A stretch of 64,000 nt of DNA. Origin: Diploscapter coronatus (taxonomy: Eukaryota; Nematoda; Chromadorea; Rhabditida; Rhabditidae). The stretch is taken from assembly GCA_964036155.1 (NCBI GenBank), contig OZ038422.1, positions 71,137,201 through 71,201,200 on the forward strand. The letters are read 5' to 3'. Positions 11,540 through 22,231 of this stretch are shown here, in pieces. Numbering within the stretch: position 1 is the stretch's first letter; each line of letters begins with the position of its first letter. A program made the translations under genes and the position numbers. The notes below the pieces were generated by a model. It saw only the letters and a list, made by a program, of their open reading frames with translations. It searched no databases and was not told the DNA's origin.

Positions 11540-12992
11540 ATGGATCCTCAAATCCGTCTCGAATTTATTCGGATTTATTCAACAGTCGCACAATCGATTG
11601 GGATCGTGACCAGTTTGATAGCACTATTCGGATTACTGAGATCTAGAGTTGCATCGACAAATCAGATATTCGTCTATCCACTAATTATGCTCATTTGGAA
11701 TATTCTTGCTGAAATATTGTCGATTATTCATTATCTGCCTTCATACTATGCGCAGGAATCAATATTTTGTAAGTAACGTTTTGGAATTTAAAAATGATGT
11801 TGAGAATGGAATGAGTTTGATTTTTGATAAGGAAGTGACTTTTTCATATTTCTAGTTGACTAGATTATGCAGTTTCTTTTTACTCAATCAATTAAGATAA
11901 TCTACTGATATTTAGCTCCATTCATGCAGAACGTGCTCACATTCGTGCTCAACATGCGATATTTCACCGATTTATTCACTCTTCTTATATTTTCTTTACT
12001 GCACATCGTTGCAGTTTATTATCCGATGAAATTCAACAACATGAAACGAATCATAATCTATCTGCCTCATGTGGTCATTTTAATACTAGCTTGTGCATCC
12101 ACAGGTTTCTAAAGATCAACTTATTATTTCAGAAAAGTAAAATATCCATAGTCCGAAGTGAACTCAAATACACGAAAATTTGACAATTCGTGAAACTTTT
12201 AAATGCATCATTAAAACGCATTTTATCTGACGATGATTCTCTGCTATTTCCATATTTTGTATGCTTCGGTTTTTGTATTTCCCTCACCTCCTCATTAAAA
12301 TTCGGTCTCGTTATTGATGGAAGTAGAGATTTCTGATGGAGAAACGAAGAAAATACCTACCTAAATTGAAGCAGACAAAGTGAAAGTGAAATAGATTTTT
12401 TTTATCAGTTTGTACGTCTTGATTATAAATGAAAAATTTTCGTGGGAGAGTTCAATTCGTAGTATTTTAGTTCCAATGTTGGCTTTGGATATGTACAAAT
12501 ATTATCCTGCAGACGCATTTTGGACTTATGATTACTCAAATACTTATGCGCAAATTCACGTTATCCTAAACATCATAATTCAAACGACATCGACTGTATT
12601 CGTAGTTGTCATCGATGTCGTGATTATTCATCGGCTGTTTGCACTGAAGACATTTCACACTGTTGCAATCGTATCGATATCAGTGAGTTTAGAATAGTTT
12701 TATCCTTCAAAAATAAACGTTCGCAAAATATTCAAGACTTTCCATGGGGTGAGTCGCGAAATGAAACTGGCACTGCATTTTATTCTACTTTCGTCGTTCT
12801 TCATCTGTAATTCATTATGTTATTACCTATTGTCAAGGTTCAGTTAAAATCCCTTAGCCATGAAAGTTTAAGCAATTTAGAAAGCCAGGATTAGCTAAAC
12901 TTGTAGTTCCGTTTATATCGACGCTAAATGTCATGAAATGGGCGATATACACAATTGGAAATCCCAAGGTATTTTCGACCATTTGCAAATAA
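11540..12992 (+). CDS. Serpentine (7TM) receptor 2, 5 exons, 280 aa
   Basis: Exons: 11540-11768, 11916-12104, 12471-12682, 12737-12837, 12881-12992. Exons 2 and 4 have the same lengths (189 and 101) as their counterparts in receptor 1, showing a tandem duplication. Hydrophobic helices occur at about residues 15-33, 40-62, 80-110, 115-140, 170-195, 215-240 and 250-265. Compared with receptor 1 it has a longer N-terminus and no intron in the middle of the fifth-helix exon. The acceptor of exon 4 is TTCAAG rather than CAG. A ligand cannot be inferred. Confidence 0.8.
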
Positions 12993-12999
12993 TTCTAAG

Positions 13000-13918
13000 A
13001 CTGTTTTATTCAAGGTTCGTCGTGCTATTTTCTGTCGGAAGAATGAACAAAACCGACCAAGTGTTCCAAATTCATCCGATCACAGAACAACTATGCATCA
13101 CAATCAGAGGGAACAGACTAAATGCTGAAACCATCTGAAAATCATAAAAATTTTATAGGTGGCTCAAAAATAGATACATTACATTATATCTAAATTAGTT
13201 TTTAGTTTATTTACTTTTGCCTTTCGCTGACAACCAATTCCTAATTATTTCAAAGCAAAATGAAACTATAGGCTGAATGTTGTTCTCGCGAACCTTTCAA
13301 AATTATACATTTTTCAATAAGTTTTCCTCCGAAGAACACTTCGCGCGCAAGGCATGATGGGGTCAAACCTTATCATTGGAGCGGAGCCCAACCCTGCCTG
13401 CATTTGCCTTTCCTGGAAAGGGCAGTTCTGAAAGAGAACCACCAACGGTAACAACAGCAGCGGTTTATTTATTATCATTGATTTTCTTTCGAATAGTTAA
13501 TAAATTATTATAAAACAATTAACTCGTGTTAACTTTCGATAGACTAACACAACTTCTCCTAGCAGCATTTCACCATCGTGTTCGTAATCCTTCTTACAGC
13601 GCCGAGAGCGAAAGTCCTGGAACCCAACCTTTCGACTCTTACTCTATCATCTCACCCCTTCTTTCCCCTCTCTTCACAAACCCTACAGACCCACTCTATA
13701 CTTATTTTTTTCGCCTCCCGATTTAAATGTAGTTACAACTTTGAATGTCCATCAATTGCAAATTGATAACATTTCGGGAGTTTTATCTCGAAAATGGCGA
13801 TAAGCAAGTTTACAAGTCGCTCTGGCCTGACTATTCTTCGACGGCATTTTTAACTGTTATAATTCGATTTTATTTGTTCTGTGGTGGTTTCAAACAATCA
13901 CTTGCGACTTTCAACTCA
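13000..13918. other. Intergenic, with a GC-richer block
   Basis: No exon chain fits. A block at about 13325-13475 is markedly richer in G and C than its surroundings and holds short inverted pairs (GGAGCGGAGC, CCTTTCC/GGAAAGG). It could be promoter DNA for the Mpv17-type gene or an unrecognised structured RNA. The open frames at 13526-13766 are not supported. Confidence 0.4.
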
Positions 13919-15091
13919 ATGTCGATGCTGCTGAAATTGGCTCGCAAGTTCCAAAATTCGTTGATCAAGAGACCCCTCATCACTAACATCATTAATGGAG
14001 GTAATTTTTGTTGAGATTACTTTGACAATAGCATTGCAATAATTTGCGAATTCAAAACTACGAATTTTTAGATGATATTCTGAATGATGCTAGCTATCAT
14101 AGAAGTCCTTTTCCCAATGAAAATGTAATTCGACCGAATTTTAACTGAACAAAAACTGATCTTGAAAATCTGCCAAATCTTGAATAAAATGGATGAGGGA
14201 TTGGCTGGTATTCATCCTCTGAAAAATCAAAATTTAGTTAAAACCGAAGAATTAGGGTTTTTGGTTTTAGGATTTTTGGCTTTCGCTGGTGACGGTATAG
14301 CTCAAATAGTCATAGAAGATAATGTGAAGTATGACCTGAAACGTGGCTTCCGGTTTCTCATTTTTGGCTCCTTTCTTATGGTAAACTGTGCAAGTTTGAG
14401 CCAAATATCGAAAACCGTGATTTGTTTGGGCTGTTCCTCTTCATTTCTGGTATCGTATTCTGGAGAGAACCGTCAAAACTGGGCATCCGAAGATGATTCC
14501 TTTGAAACGATTATTCTGCGATCAAGTATGCAAATGGGATATTGGCCAATGGTATTTTGAATTGGATTGATTGCAGATATTATTTGGACCTCCATTTGAC
14601 TTTTCTCAACTCTTCATTTTACGAATAATGGAAGGATCGAGTCCTGCAGAAGCTCTCGAGCAGAACAAAAATGATTGGTGGTCGATTTACAGGAATACTG
14701 TCAGGGTAGGATGATTTTTACGATGCTAAACACATAGAAACCGAATCCATACATTTTTCTCGAGTTGAAAAGAGAACTTTCAAACCTTTATTTTTGACCA
14801 CTATGATAAGACTTTGATCATAATCTTTCAATATAGTTTATAATTTTGATGAAGAGTTATTATTGGAAAAAGATCTACTTTGAATCGTAAATTCTCTGAA
14901 ACACAATATTACAAGCTGATCTTCGAAATCACAAAAGAAAAAAAAAACGCTTTCAGTTTTTCATCTGTGTGCAGCTAGTCAACTTCTACGTGCTTCCTCT
15001 CCACTATCGAGTGTTTTGGGTTCAGTCTGCAGCACTGATTTGGCAGACTTACTACTCGTACATAACACAAAAGAAGAGGGCAGAAAAATAG
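13919..15091 (+). CDS. Mpv17/PMP22-family membrane protein, 5 exons, splice acceptor of exon 3 damaged
   Basis: Exons: 13919-14000, 14271-14380, about 14430-14525, 14577-14705, 14957-15091, giving 183 residues. Family marks appear in order: LIKRPLITN near the start, GD-IAQ, YDLKRGFRFLIFG, a PLHFWYR segment, LKRLFCDQ, GPPFDF, W-x-Y, QLVNFYVLPLHYRVFW at the C-terminus. Members are four-helix proteins of mitochondrial inner or peroxisomal membranes. One junction fails: to join exon 2 (ends ATG|GTAAAC) with the PLHFWYR exon in frame the intron must end in ...TTTGG at 14429, and no AG exists between the in-frame stop at 14418-14420 and 14430. A single A-to-G change at 14428 would explain it. It is either a sequence error or a real mutation. 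Confidence 0.8.
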
Positions 15092-15260
15092 ATCGCAACG
15101 AATAAATATAATTGATCGAAATTTCTACAATCTCGAAAATAGATAAATTCTCTCTTATCAATCGATATTGTTGAGTACCTGCAGTGTGCTATCAATAAAG
15201 ATGATAGAGAAGTTAAAATCGAAAGATGACAAAATGTTGCACAATTTTGGCAATGGCAAA

Positions 15261-15434
15261 ATGCATGTGGAAGAGAAATCTCTCGTTTGCTGCGATGCCG
15301 GTTGAAAATACGGCATGAAATTCTTTGCGATTATAAAAGCTGGGCAATTTCTACCAGCTTTCGACGAGTCCGGAGCCAGTCGGTTACCCATTACGAACAA
15401 CTCGATTGGCATAAGCATGACTGGTCATTTTTTG
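15261..15434. repeat. Diverged direct repeat, unit 1
   Basis: It shares ordered blocks with unit 2 at 15716-15888: GGAA-AGAAA-CT-TCGT, GCCGGTTG, AGTCCGGAG-CAGTCGGTTACCC and CATGACTGGT-ATTTTTTG. The best-conserved part (near 15367-15392) contains the inverted pair GACT/AGTC. Non-coding in every frame. Confidence 0.6.
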
Positions 15435-15715
15435 CAAAATCAAATCGTTTTTGAAAGAAAAATAGGATGTGAATGTTGATAATGCATTTTCTGCAAATCA
15501 TGGAAACCACCAATAAAACAGTCTAAAATGAAAAATACTAAATTTTAATTCCAAATGAAAGATAAACTTTATAAAAATATATCTTCAGCCAAGCTATTCT
15601 AGCTAACAGTTCAATCATTAGTTCTTATGGTTAAATTTCAGCGAATCGATAATTGCAGATCATTGCAAACACTTGGAATTGCCGTGAATTTCATAACAGT
15701 TTAGTGAAGCTAGAA

Positions 15716-15888
15716 ATGCGTTGGAAAAGAAAATCTTTCGTCTGTCGCATTGCCGGTTGGGGATACAGCACTAGATTTTAAACGTCTATATATACGGGTT
15801 ATTTCCAATGGCTTCCGACTAGTCCGGAGTCAGTCGGTTACCCACATTCTCCCCCCGACTGACACAAACATGACTGGTTATTTTTTGT
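15716..15888. repeat. Diverged direct repeat, unit 2
   Basis: Counterpart of 15261-15434, 455 bases further on. It retains AGTCCGGAGTCAGTCGGTTA and CATGACTGGTTATTTTTTG. The T-run after ACTGGT recalls an snRNA-like Sm site or a Pol III stop, but I recognise no RNA family. Confidence 0.6.
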
Positions 15889-16547
15889 TATCTTTATGCA
15901 GAAATCGATTGAATCGATTATTTTGCAATTCTTACCTGCGATGATTCATGCTGTTGACTCGTAGTATTTTGAAAGTATCCATGATGTTTTCTATTATATT
16001 GCATCACTCATTCTCCTTTCCACTCTCTCCTTTTGAAAGTTCTCGTCCTCTTTTCTGCTTAGCCTTATCGATCGATTTTTTTCTCGAGAGTTGGGCAAGC
16101 TATAAACTTGCCGCTTTTTGTAGTTTTCTTTGACTCTTTGACTTGAACTCAAAAATCCATTAGAATTTTATAAACTTTATTTTAATTACTTCATTTTTTC
16201 GTGATTTTATTTGCTTTTCTGTTTCAATAATTTTTATTTCAGAGGAACTTTTGTTTTTCAACATTGTTTATTTCAAATTATTTTTCTGACTTCCATTTTT
16301 CCTTCCTGAACTATGCCCTCTCGTTTTGCTTCTTTTCTTCTCTCTCTTACGCAGAACTTTCGTCAAGTTGGGGATAGCAAGCGAAAGAGTGCCGAGTGCG
16401 TGTGACGATTCCCCTCTTCCCTTTTTTGGTGGTTCATTCTAAAAAGAAACAAGAAAAACACTTCGCTCATTTGATTATTTGCTCGTTTTCATTTTTACTT
16501 TCTCGCTTTCGGCGTTTCGTTTTTCCACTTTTTAGTTTTTTTCTCAG

Positions 16548-19500
16548 ATGGAACAAATATTGGAAAATCCTTGTCGATGGCCGGAATTTTCGGACGAACA
16601 ACCAGTTGGATGCAGTCGCTGCACTGTGAGCCCTATCAAAGGTCGGCTAAAATTCTTTAATTTGAAAAAAAAAGAATCATTTTTCATAGGAAAAGTGGGT
16701 TCGCAAGACTAATTTTGAGTTTCCCTATTCACCAGTGTTTGGTAAATCTTCCAAAAATTTATGTTTCCATGACAACGAAAATATTATGAAATCCGGGATA
16801 AATCCTTCATTTGGAGAAAAGTATAAATTTAGGCTCTCTCCACAAGTGTATCCACTGCAAAGAGCTGAATTTGTGTGACAAATGCTATCGACAGGAAATT
16901 GTGAGGTAAACTTTTCAATAAAATGAAACAATGGTTCAAATATACTTACAGAAAAAAAAGTTAAAATAACCTGAAGGCAGACCTAGGCAGTTTTTCGGGC
17001 AGAACGAAAAATTGTATAGGGGAGGGGGTACGCAAATCAGAATTCTTCTATAGAAAGTTTATACATAAGGGGGCTACACAGCGAGACTTTGGCAGAAAAG
17101 TTTAGTTCAAGGAGGGTACGCTCGAACGATCTGGCTTAAGACCTGCCTAGGTCTGCGTAAAAGTTGAAAAATATTTCTTAGTCGAGCAAAAAAAAATCAA
17201 TAAAAATTATGTATTTGCCTGAATTAAACTGGCCGATGAAATAGCAGTTTCCCTTACTTCAGAGCGACAGTGTGCATGGATCAATGCATCGAGAAGATAA
17301 TTCAAGAACATCATGACAAACCGCACGTTTGGCGACTCGTCATGTCAAATTTGGGAAAAAGTAGGCAATTTTTGGAGGATGAAAATTTTAAGAACAATTT
17401 TTCAGACGCATTTCCCGTCCACGATTATCCCTGCGATTCGTGTGGAGCTCACCCCTTTCCTGGGATTTGTTATCTGTGAGTTTTTGATTTTTGTTATCTC
17501 TATAAAATTGCATCAGAAGTTTCTAGATTTGAGCATTTCTGAAAATCGATACTTGCACAATAATATTATGCAAATCGTTAATGTCATGCGTTTCAAAAAT
17601 TGATCATTCGTTTTCCAGCCTCCCCGGTCCTGATTTGGACTCGAACACTATCAAAATCTGCAGTTCCTGTTACTGCGAACTCCGACATGATTTTTTCGAG
17701 GCAAAGGAGCCCGAGCCCAGTGGAAAAGTAAAGAGAACTTTAAAAATGGAGATTTTGAATTTCAGAATTTTAGGAGACTTATTTGATTGGATCTTCAATT
17801 ATTAAGCAGAAGTTCCTCGGGTCTCAACTGTCGAAATTGGAATGGGTCACATTCAACATGGGCGAAAAGGTGGGTGAATTTTGAAAATTACAATTTTCCT
17901 ATTTGTACTGATAAATTTATCAAGTCATTATTTTTGGGAGATTTGAACATTTTCTCCCGAGTTTATTCAATTTTGCATTGCTGTTGCGGCAACACTTAAA
18001 AGTTTCCATTTAAAACATAAAAAATTTCGATTTTTCTTTCTGTTTCAGGTTCATTTTTGAAGTGACGTTCTTGATCGCTTTCTTTCACTTTTTTTGTATC
18101 GGATAACTTTTCAAATAACATCTTAAACTACGAATTTCAGTCTGACCGTCGAAAATTGGCAAAAAAGATCGGCTTTGCCCTGTTCCAATCACCGACAGAA
18201 GTGCCCCTGGAAGAGTTGGAAGAGGCTGGGATCGACATCAAAGAATACGAAGATGAACAGCCCGACTACAAGTCCAAATATGGCTATTCAAAAGAGGTTA
18301 GCAAGTGTTGTTTTAAATGAATTTAAGGAGATTTCATTTCATTTTTTTTAATTTGCAAGGAACTCCACTCGATTTTTTATTAGAAAATTTTAACCTTTCC
18401 TAACAAAAATGGCATATTCCAGAAAGAAGAGAGAATTGACGCTTTGATCGACAAATTGGTCGTAGTAAACGAGAAGCTGTTAGGCAAATCGACAAAGTCG
18501 GCCGACTCCGACGCGACACCTTCCACTGCATTCCTCCATATCAAGTTTGCTTTCGTCAGCTATTTCAAAGAAGGATGGATGAGTGATGAGACGGTAAGAA
18601 GAACATTCTCGAATTTTTGTTAGACTTCTTGAACTTTATATAATGATCGGCTCGATTTGCGAAGAAGAATGATCTAAAATGCAATTTTTTTACGTTTAAA
18701 ATTTTACTCTTCAAACACGTATTCTTTTCATTATATTTTCGACGATAAAATTTTTGTGATCATTCATCATTCAGCTTCCCCTAATCGTGATGCAAGTACA
18801 GACGAAAGAAGAACCCCGAATATTCCTGCAATCAGACGGCCGAGTCTACGCCGGATGGGACGATTTTCTCGCTTCCAACGAATTACCCGAATGCAAGATT
18901 GTCTTTCCTGATGGCGGAATTTACGAGGTTGCTCATTTTCATTTGCTTTCTAAAAATATCATTTTCAGATGGAAGAGGACGATTTTATCAATCTGCGAAT
19001 AGGCAATTCGCGAGCCTGCAAGAAACGGTGGAAATTCTTGAAGGTAATTAGAATATTTGCCGTTCGATTTTCATCGTAACTCATTATTTTGATCAATGAA
19101 TATTTTGACGGAATTAAACAAACTTGTTTGCTGTTTTCAAAAAAAAAAGTCGTAAAAGTTGCGAAAATTCAAATCTCATTGTTCAGTATCTCGACCACAC
19201 AACAACAGGGATTGGAATTTTTGCAACAATCGGGTCGATCATAGGACTGTTCACGCCACTAGCGCCCATCGCTGCCGCTGGACTTCTTTATACGGGTATT
19301 TTCCTTTTGAAAATTTTTACACTTGTTCAAAATGCGAACTGTTTCAGTATAACTAAAATAGACGAAAATTTTTTTTCTTAATTCTATGCGAAAATTCATT
19401 TGCGATTTAAGCTATCGGAACAGGCATCTATGCGGCTGGCAGAGCCTCTGGGAACCTGATCGACAAGAAACTTCACGATGAAAGCATCAATCCGATCAGG

Positions 19501-21284
19501 AGCAAGGTTTGGAGGAGTATATGAGAAGGAGGGTACAGTTGTGATTTTAAGGAAAACTTCTTCAGCTGGTTCTCTGTAATCGCGAGTGCCGCAAGCTTCG
19601 GCGCTATGGGAGCATCGATTGTGAGTGAAGAAATTCATTTTAAAATTCAAGGGTTTTTTTTTCCAAAATATGAAACTCGTTATCAACTGGAAGAATAGGA
19701 TTTTCTAAAACCTAGATACGAAGTTGAATTTTCCATTTTAAAGATACTGATAAAGCTAATTTCATTAAACTCTACGATAAGAAATTATATAAGTCAGAAA
19801 TTTTGAACAATCGACAAGTCCTCATTGATATCGAATTGGTTTTTTCAGTACATTACGGAATTGGCAGTTAGTGGAGCAGAGCTGACCACTATAGCCGAAG
19901 TAACAGTGAATGCCGCCATTTTCTCTTCGCTAACCCTTGGCGGAGTGGGAATCGTAGCTTCGGGACACAACATTTATGAGAAGGTAATCTTGCCAAACTC
20001 TCTTTTCCTCAAATTGCCAGGCAAAACCAAAGTAATTTATAATCCATATACTGAAAATTGTATTTCAGGTGGCAAATGGCGAGAGACCGACGCCACTGGA
20101 GTTGTTCCAATTTGCTGCCAGCACTCTTTTCTTCTTCAACTCTGCCCTGACTCTGCAGACTGCTGAAAGGATGATTGAAGACGTAAGATTTTTATATACT
20201 TTTGTCCTAAACTTCTAATCAAACACTTTTCCTATATCAAAAGAATCAAAGTTCAGTCCCTTGTAATTTTTACCCTTATTTTTCGTCGGCTATTTTCCAG
20301 AAAAGAGGGAGGGAACTACAAGAGGGTGGTGACTACAGCGAGCCCCAAACTTTGCCTATTCTTTTTCAAAATTAAAATTCCCCATATTTTAGAATTCGAA
20401 GAAACAAGTGAATGAGATGAGAGACACTCTGAAGACGAAGGCAGAACGAGAAGGATTCGACCAGACCATACACCATCATGAAGAAGACCCACATGCACCC
20501 AATGCTAAGGGCAAAACTGCTGATGGGAAACAGCCATTATCGAGTGAGTTTAAATTTTCATTATTTATTTTTCACAGAAGTGAATCTCTGCATATTCTTT
20601 ATGCGCGGCTATGCTCAGAGTTATTCACACTTCACTCCATTTTGGAGTGTATGAGCAATGCGATTTTATTTATTCGATAGGAGGTGAGAGGCTACAATTG
20701 ATATATCCAGTTTCTATTGCAAATAGCAAAAACTTAAAGACTAAAAAAGATGATCTAGTATTGATAATCTTGACTCGCTTTTTCCGAGCTTGAGGCGAAG
20801 GTGAAATTTTCTGTTCTATGAAATCATTCATTTTCATCTATCAATGTGCGAAATCCATATGCAGATGTTACATCAAAAAATGATTTTTTTCGCTCAAAAC
20901 TCAGTGAAGACATTTGAATTGCTGTAACATTTTCAAAATTGTATGCAAGAATATGTGAATATTAGAATTCGAGGATAAAGCTTCATGATGCGATAAAGCG
21001 AATAATTCCATCAAATACAAAGGGGAATTGTTAAATTGTTGATGGGTTTTTTTTCATATCTTTACATTATTAAAAAAAAAGCAACTTTAGAGCGGCTTGG
21101 TAAAATTGGTGCAGTGGATGCTCCTGAGGTAGGCAATGCAAAGCCTGCCGGAGGTGGTTTCAAAGGGGCTAAATACAATCCGAAAATTATGAAAGGCAAA
21201 GGAAAAGGTAAGAAGGAAAGGGATGACGAACGAGAGACGAAAGATAAGATGCATGACGATTACAACAGGCCACTACATTGGTAA
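16548..21284 (+). CDS. ZZ zinc-finger protein with C-terminal membrane region, 17 exons, 653 aa
   Basis: Exons: 16548-16641, 16833-16905, 17263-17360, 17406-17475, 17619-17727, 17774-17869, 18141-18296, 18423-18593, 18775-18927, 18969-19043, 19187-19295, 19412-19506, 19552-19620, 19849-19983, 20069-20182, 20393-20543, 21091-21284; all phases agree. The ATG follows TTCTCAG directly (trans-splice site). Residues 22-49 form a ZZ finger (C22-x2-C25, C37-x2-C40, C46-x2-C49, then Y). A second cysteine cluster, ZZ-like, runs from C98 to C131. The middle is charged. Residues about 366-490 hold Gly/Ala-rich hydrophobic helices, including YAAGRASG followed by a conserved-looking LIDKKLHDESIN. The tail is Lys/Gly-rich. 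The helical part recalls DUF4781-type proteins of insects and worms, but from memory only. Function is unknown; ZZ domains usually bind peptides or histone tails. Confidence 0.85.
16977..17156. mobile_element. MITE with perfect 14-bp terminal inverted repeats in ZZ-gene intron 2
   Basis: GCAGACCTAGGCAG at 16977-16990 is matched by its exact complement at 17143-17156. The 180-base interior is non-coding and G-rich in places. It lies inside intron 2 (16906-17262). A diverged relative occurs at 8782-8953. The target-site duplication is not obvious. Confidence 0.8.
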
Positions 21285-21285
21285 A

Positions 21286-22231
21286 TGTAAATATTCCAGA
21301 CACATTCATTTTAAATTATTCTACACCTATTCTCTCATCTGATGAATAAGTTTGTAGTTGATCTTATTTTTTTCAAAGTTAATTTACGTGCCTTGCTTTA
21401 CTTACAAATCGTGGTCATAATTCATGAGTGTCAAAAGGATGGTTTTATTATTCTAAAAATCTGCTCAAAATCCTATGAAAAGCTGGTGTAAAATTTGAAA
21501 TTAGCATTAATAAATTTATTAAATTGAATTGAAAAAGATGAATTTACAACTTATCACATTCAGGATCTCTGAAATGTGAAATAAGAAACAAGATAATGAT
21601 ATTATTAGTATTATTATTATTATTTTTTTTTTTTTATAATTTTTTACCTTATGCTTGACTATTGAAAGGAAAAACTTTCACAAAGCAAACGTCATAAATT
21701 TATGAAATATTGATATTTTCAAAAATTTATTGTTTTTATGGTTGAACTATCAACAAACTCACATTATTAAAATGTAAAATAGAGCTTGCAGTCTCTTAGT
21801 CGTGTCGAGACATATCCTGGTTAAATTTTCCTGATTTTTCATTTTTAGGCATGCCATGATTTTTGCCTTGAATGAATTTTTATACAATCGAAAAACGTTG
21901 AAATATTTCCAAGTAGAATATCATTTTTGGTCCTCCAATGAATCTAGTCTTCAAACATTTTTGCGCTAATTGGTATAATCCTGTGCTGGAAATCAGTTTA
22001 GCTCGATACATGAAAATCGGAAACGAAATACGAAAAGTTCGGTTGAGTTACATCACCTTTTGCATTTCGGATTAGTTCATATTATTCGAGCATTAAAGTA
22101 TCCCCAATTAGTTTAATATATCGATTCATTACTTGAAACAAAGCAGTCATCGATTTTTCATTCATTTGACTTTATATTCTTTTTTTTTAGAATCCTGCCA
22201 CTAAAATATTTTATCCTTGCAATTCTAGAAA
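21286..22231. other. Intergenic, AT-rich
   Basis: Contains a TTA-rich/poly-T low-complexity stretch at about 21599-21648. No exon is visible. It carries the 3' UTR of the ZZ gene and the upstream region of secreted-family member A. Confidence 0.5.

Larger units (their letters stand above)
15092..16547. other. Intergenic: a diverged direct repeat pair, then a CT-rich promoter-like stretch
   Basis: No gene is supported. Two related blocks lie at 15261-15434 and 15716-15888. From about 15980 to 16400 the plus strand becomes rich in C and T with T-blocks. It ends with GC-richer sequence near 16360-16410, directly before the trans-spliced start of the ZZ gene, so this is probably its promoter region. 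Confidence 0.5.

Noticed and set aside
15367..15395. Possible hammerhead ribozyme core (CGACGAGTCCGG) in the direct repeats
   Set aside because: The CUGANGA box is imperfect, the GAAAC segment is absent, and the second repeat does not preserve the core.
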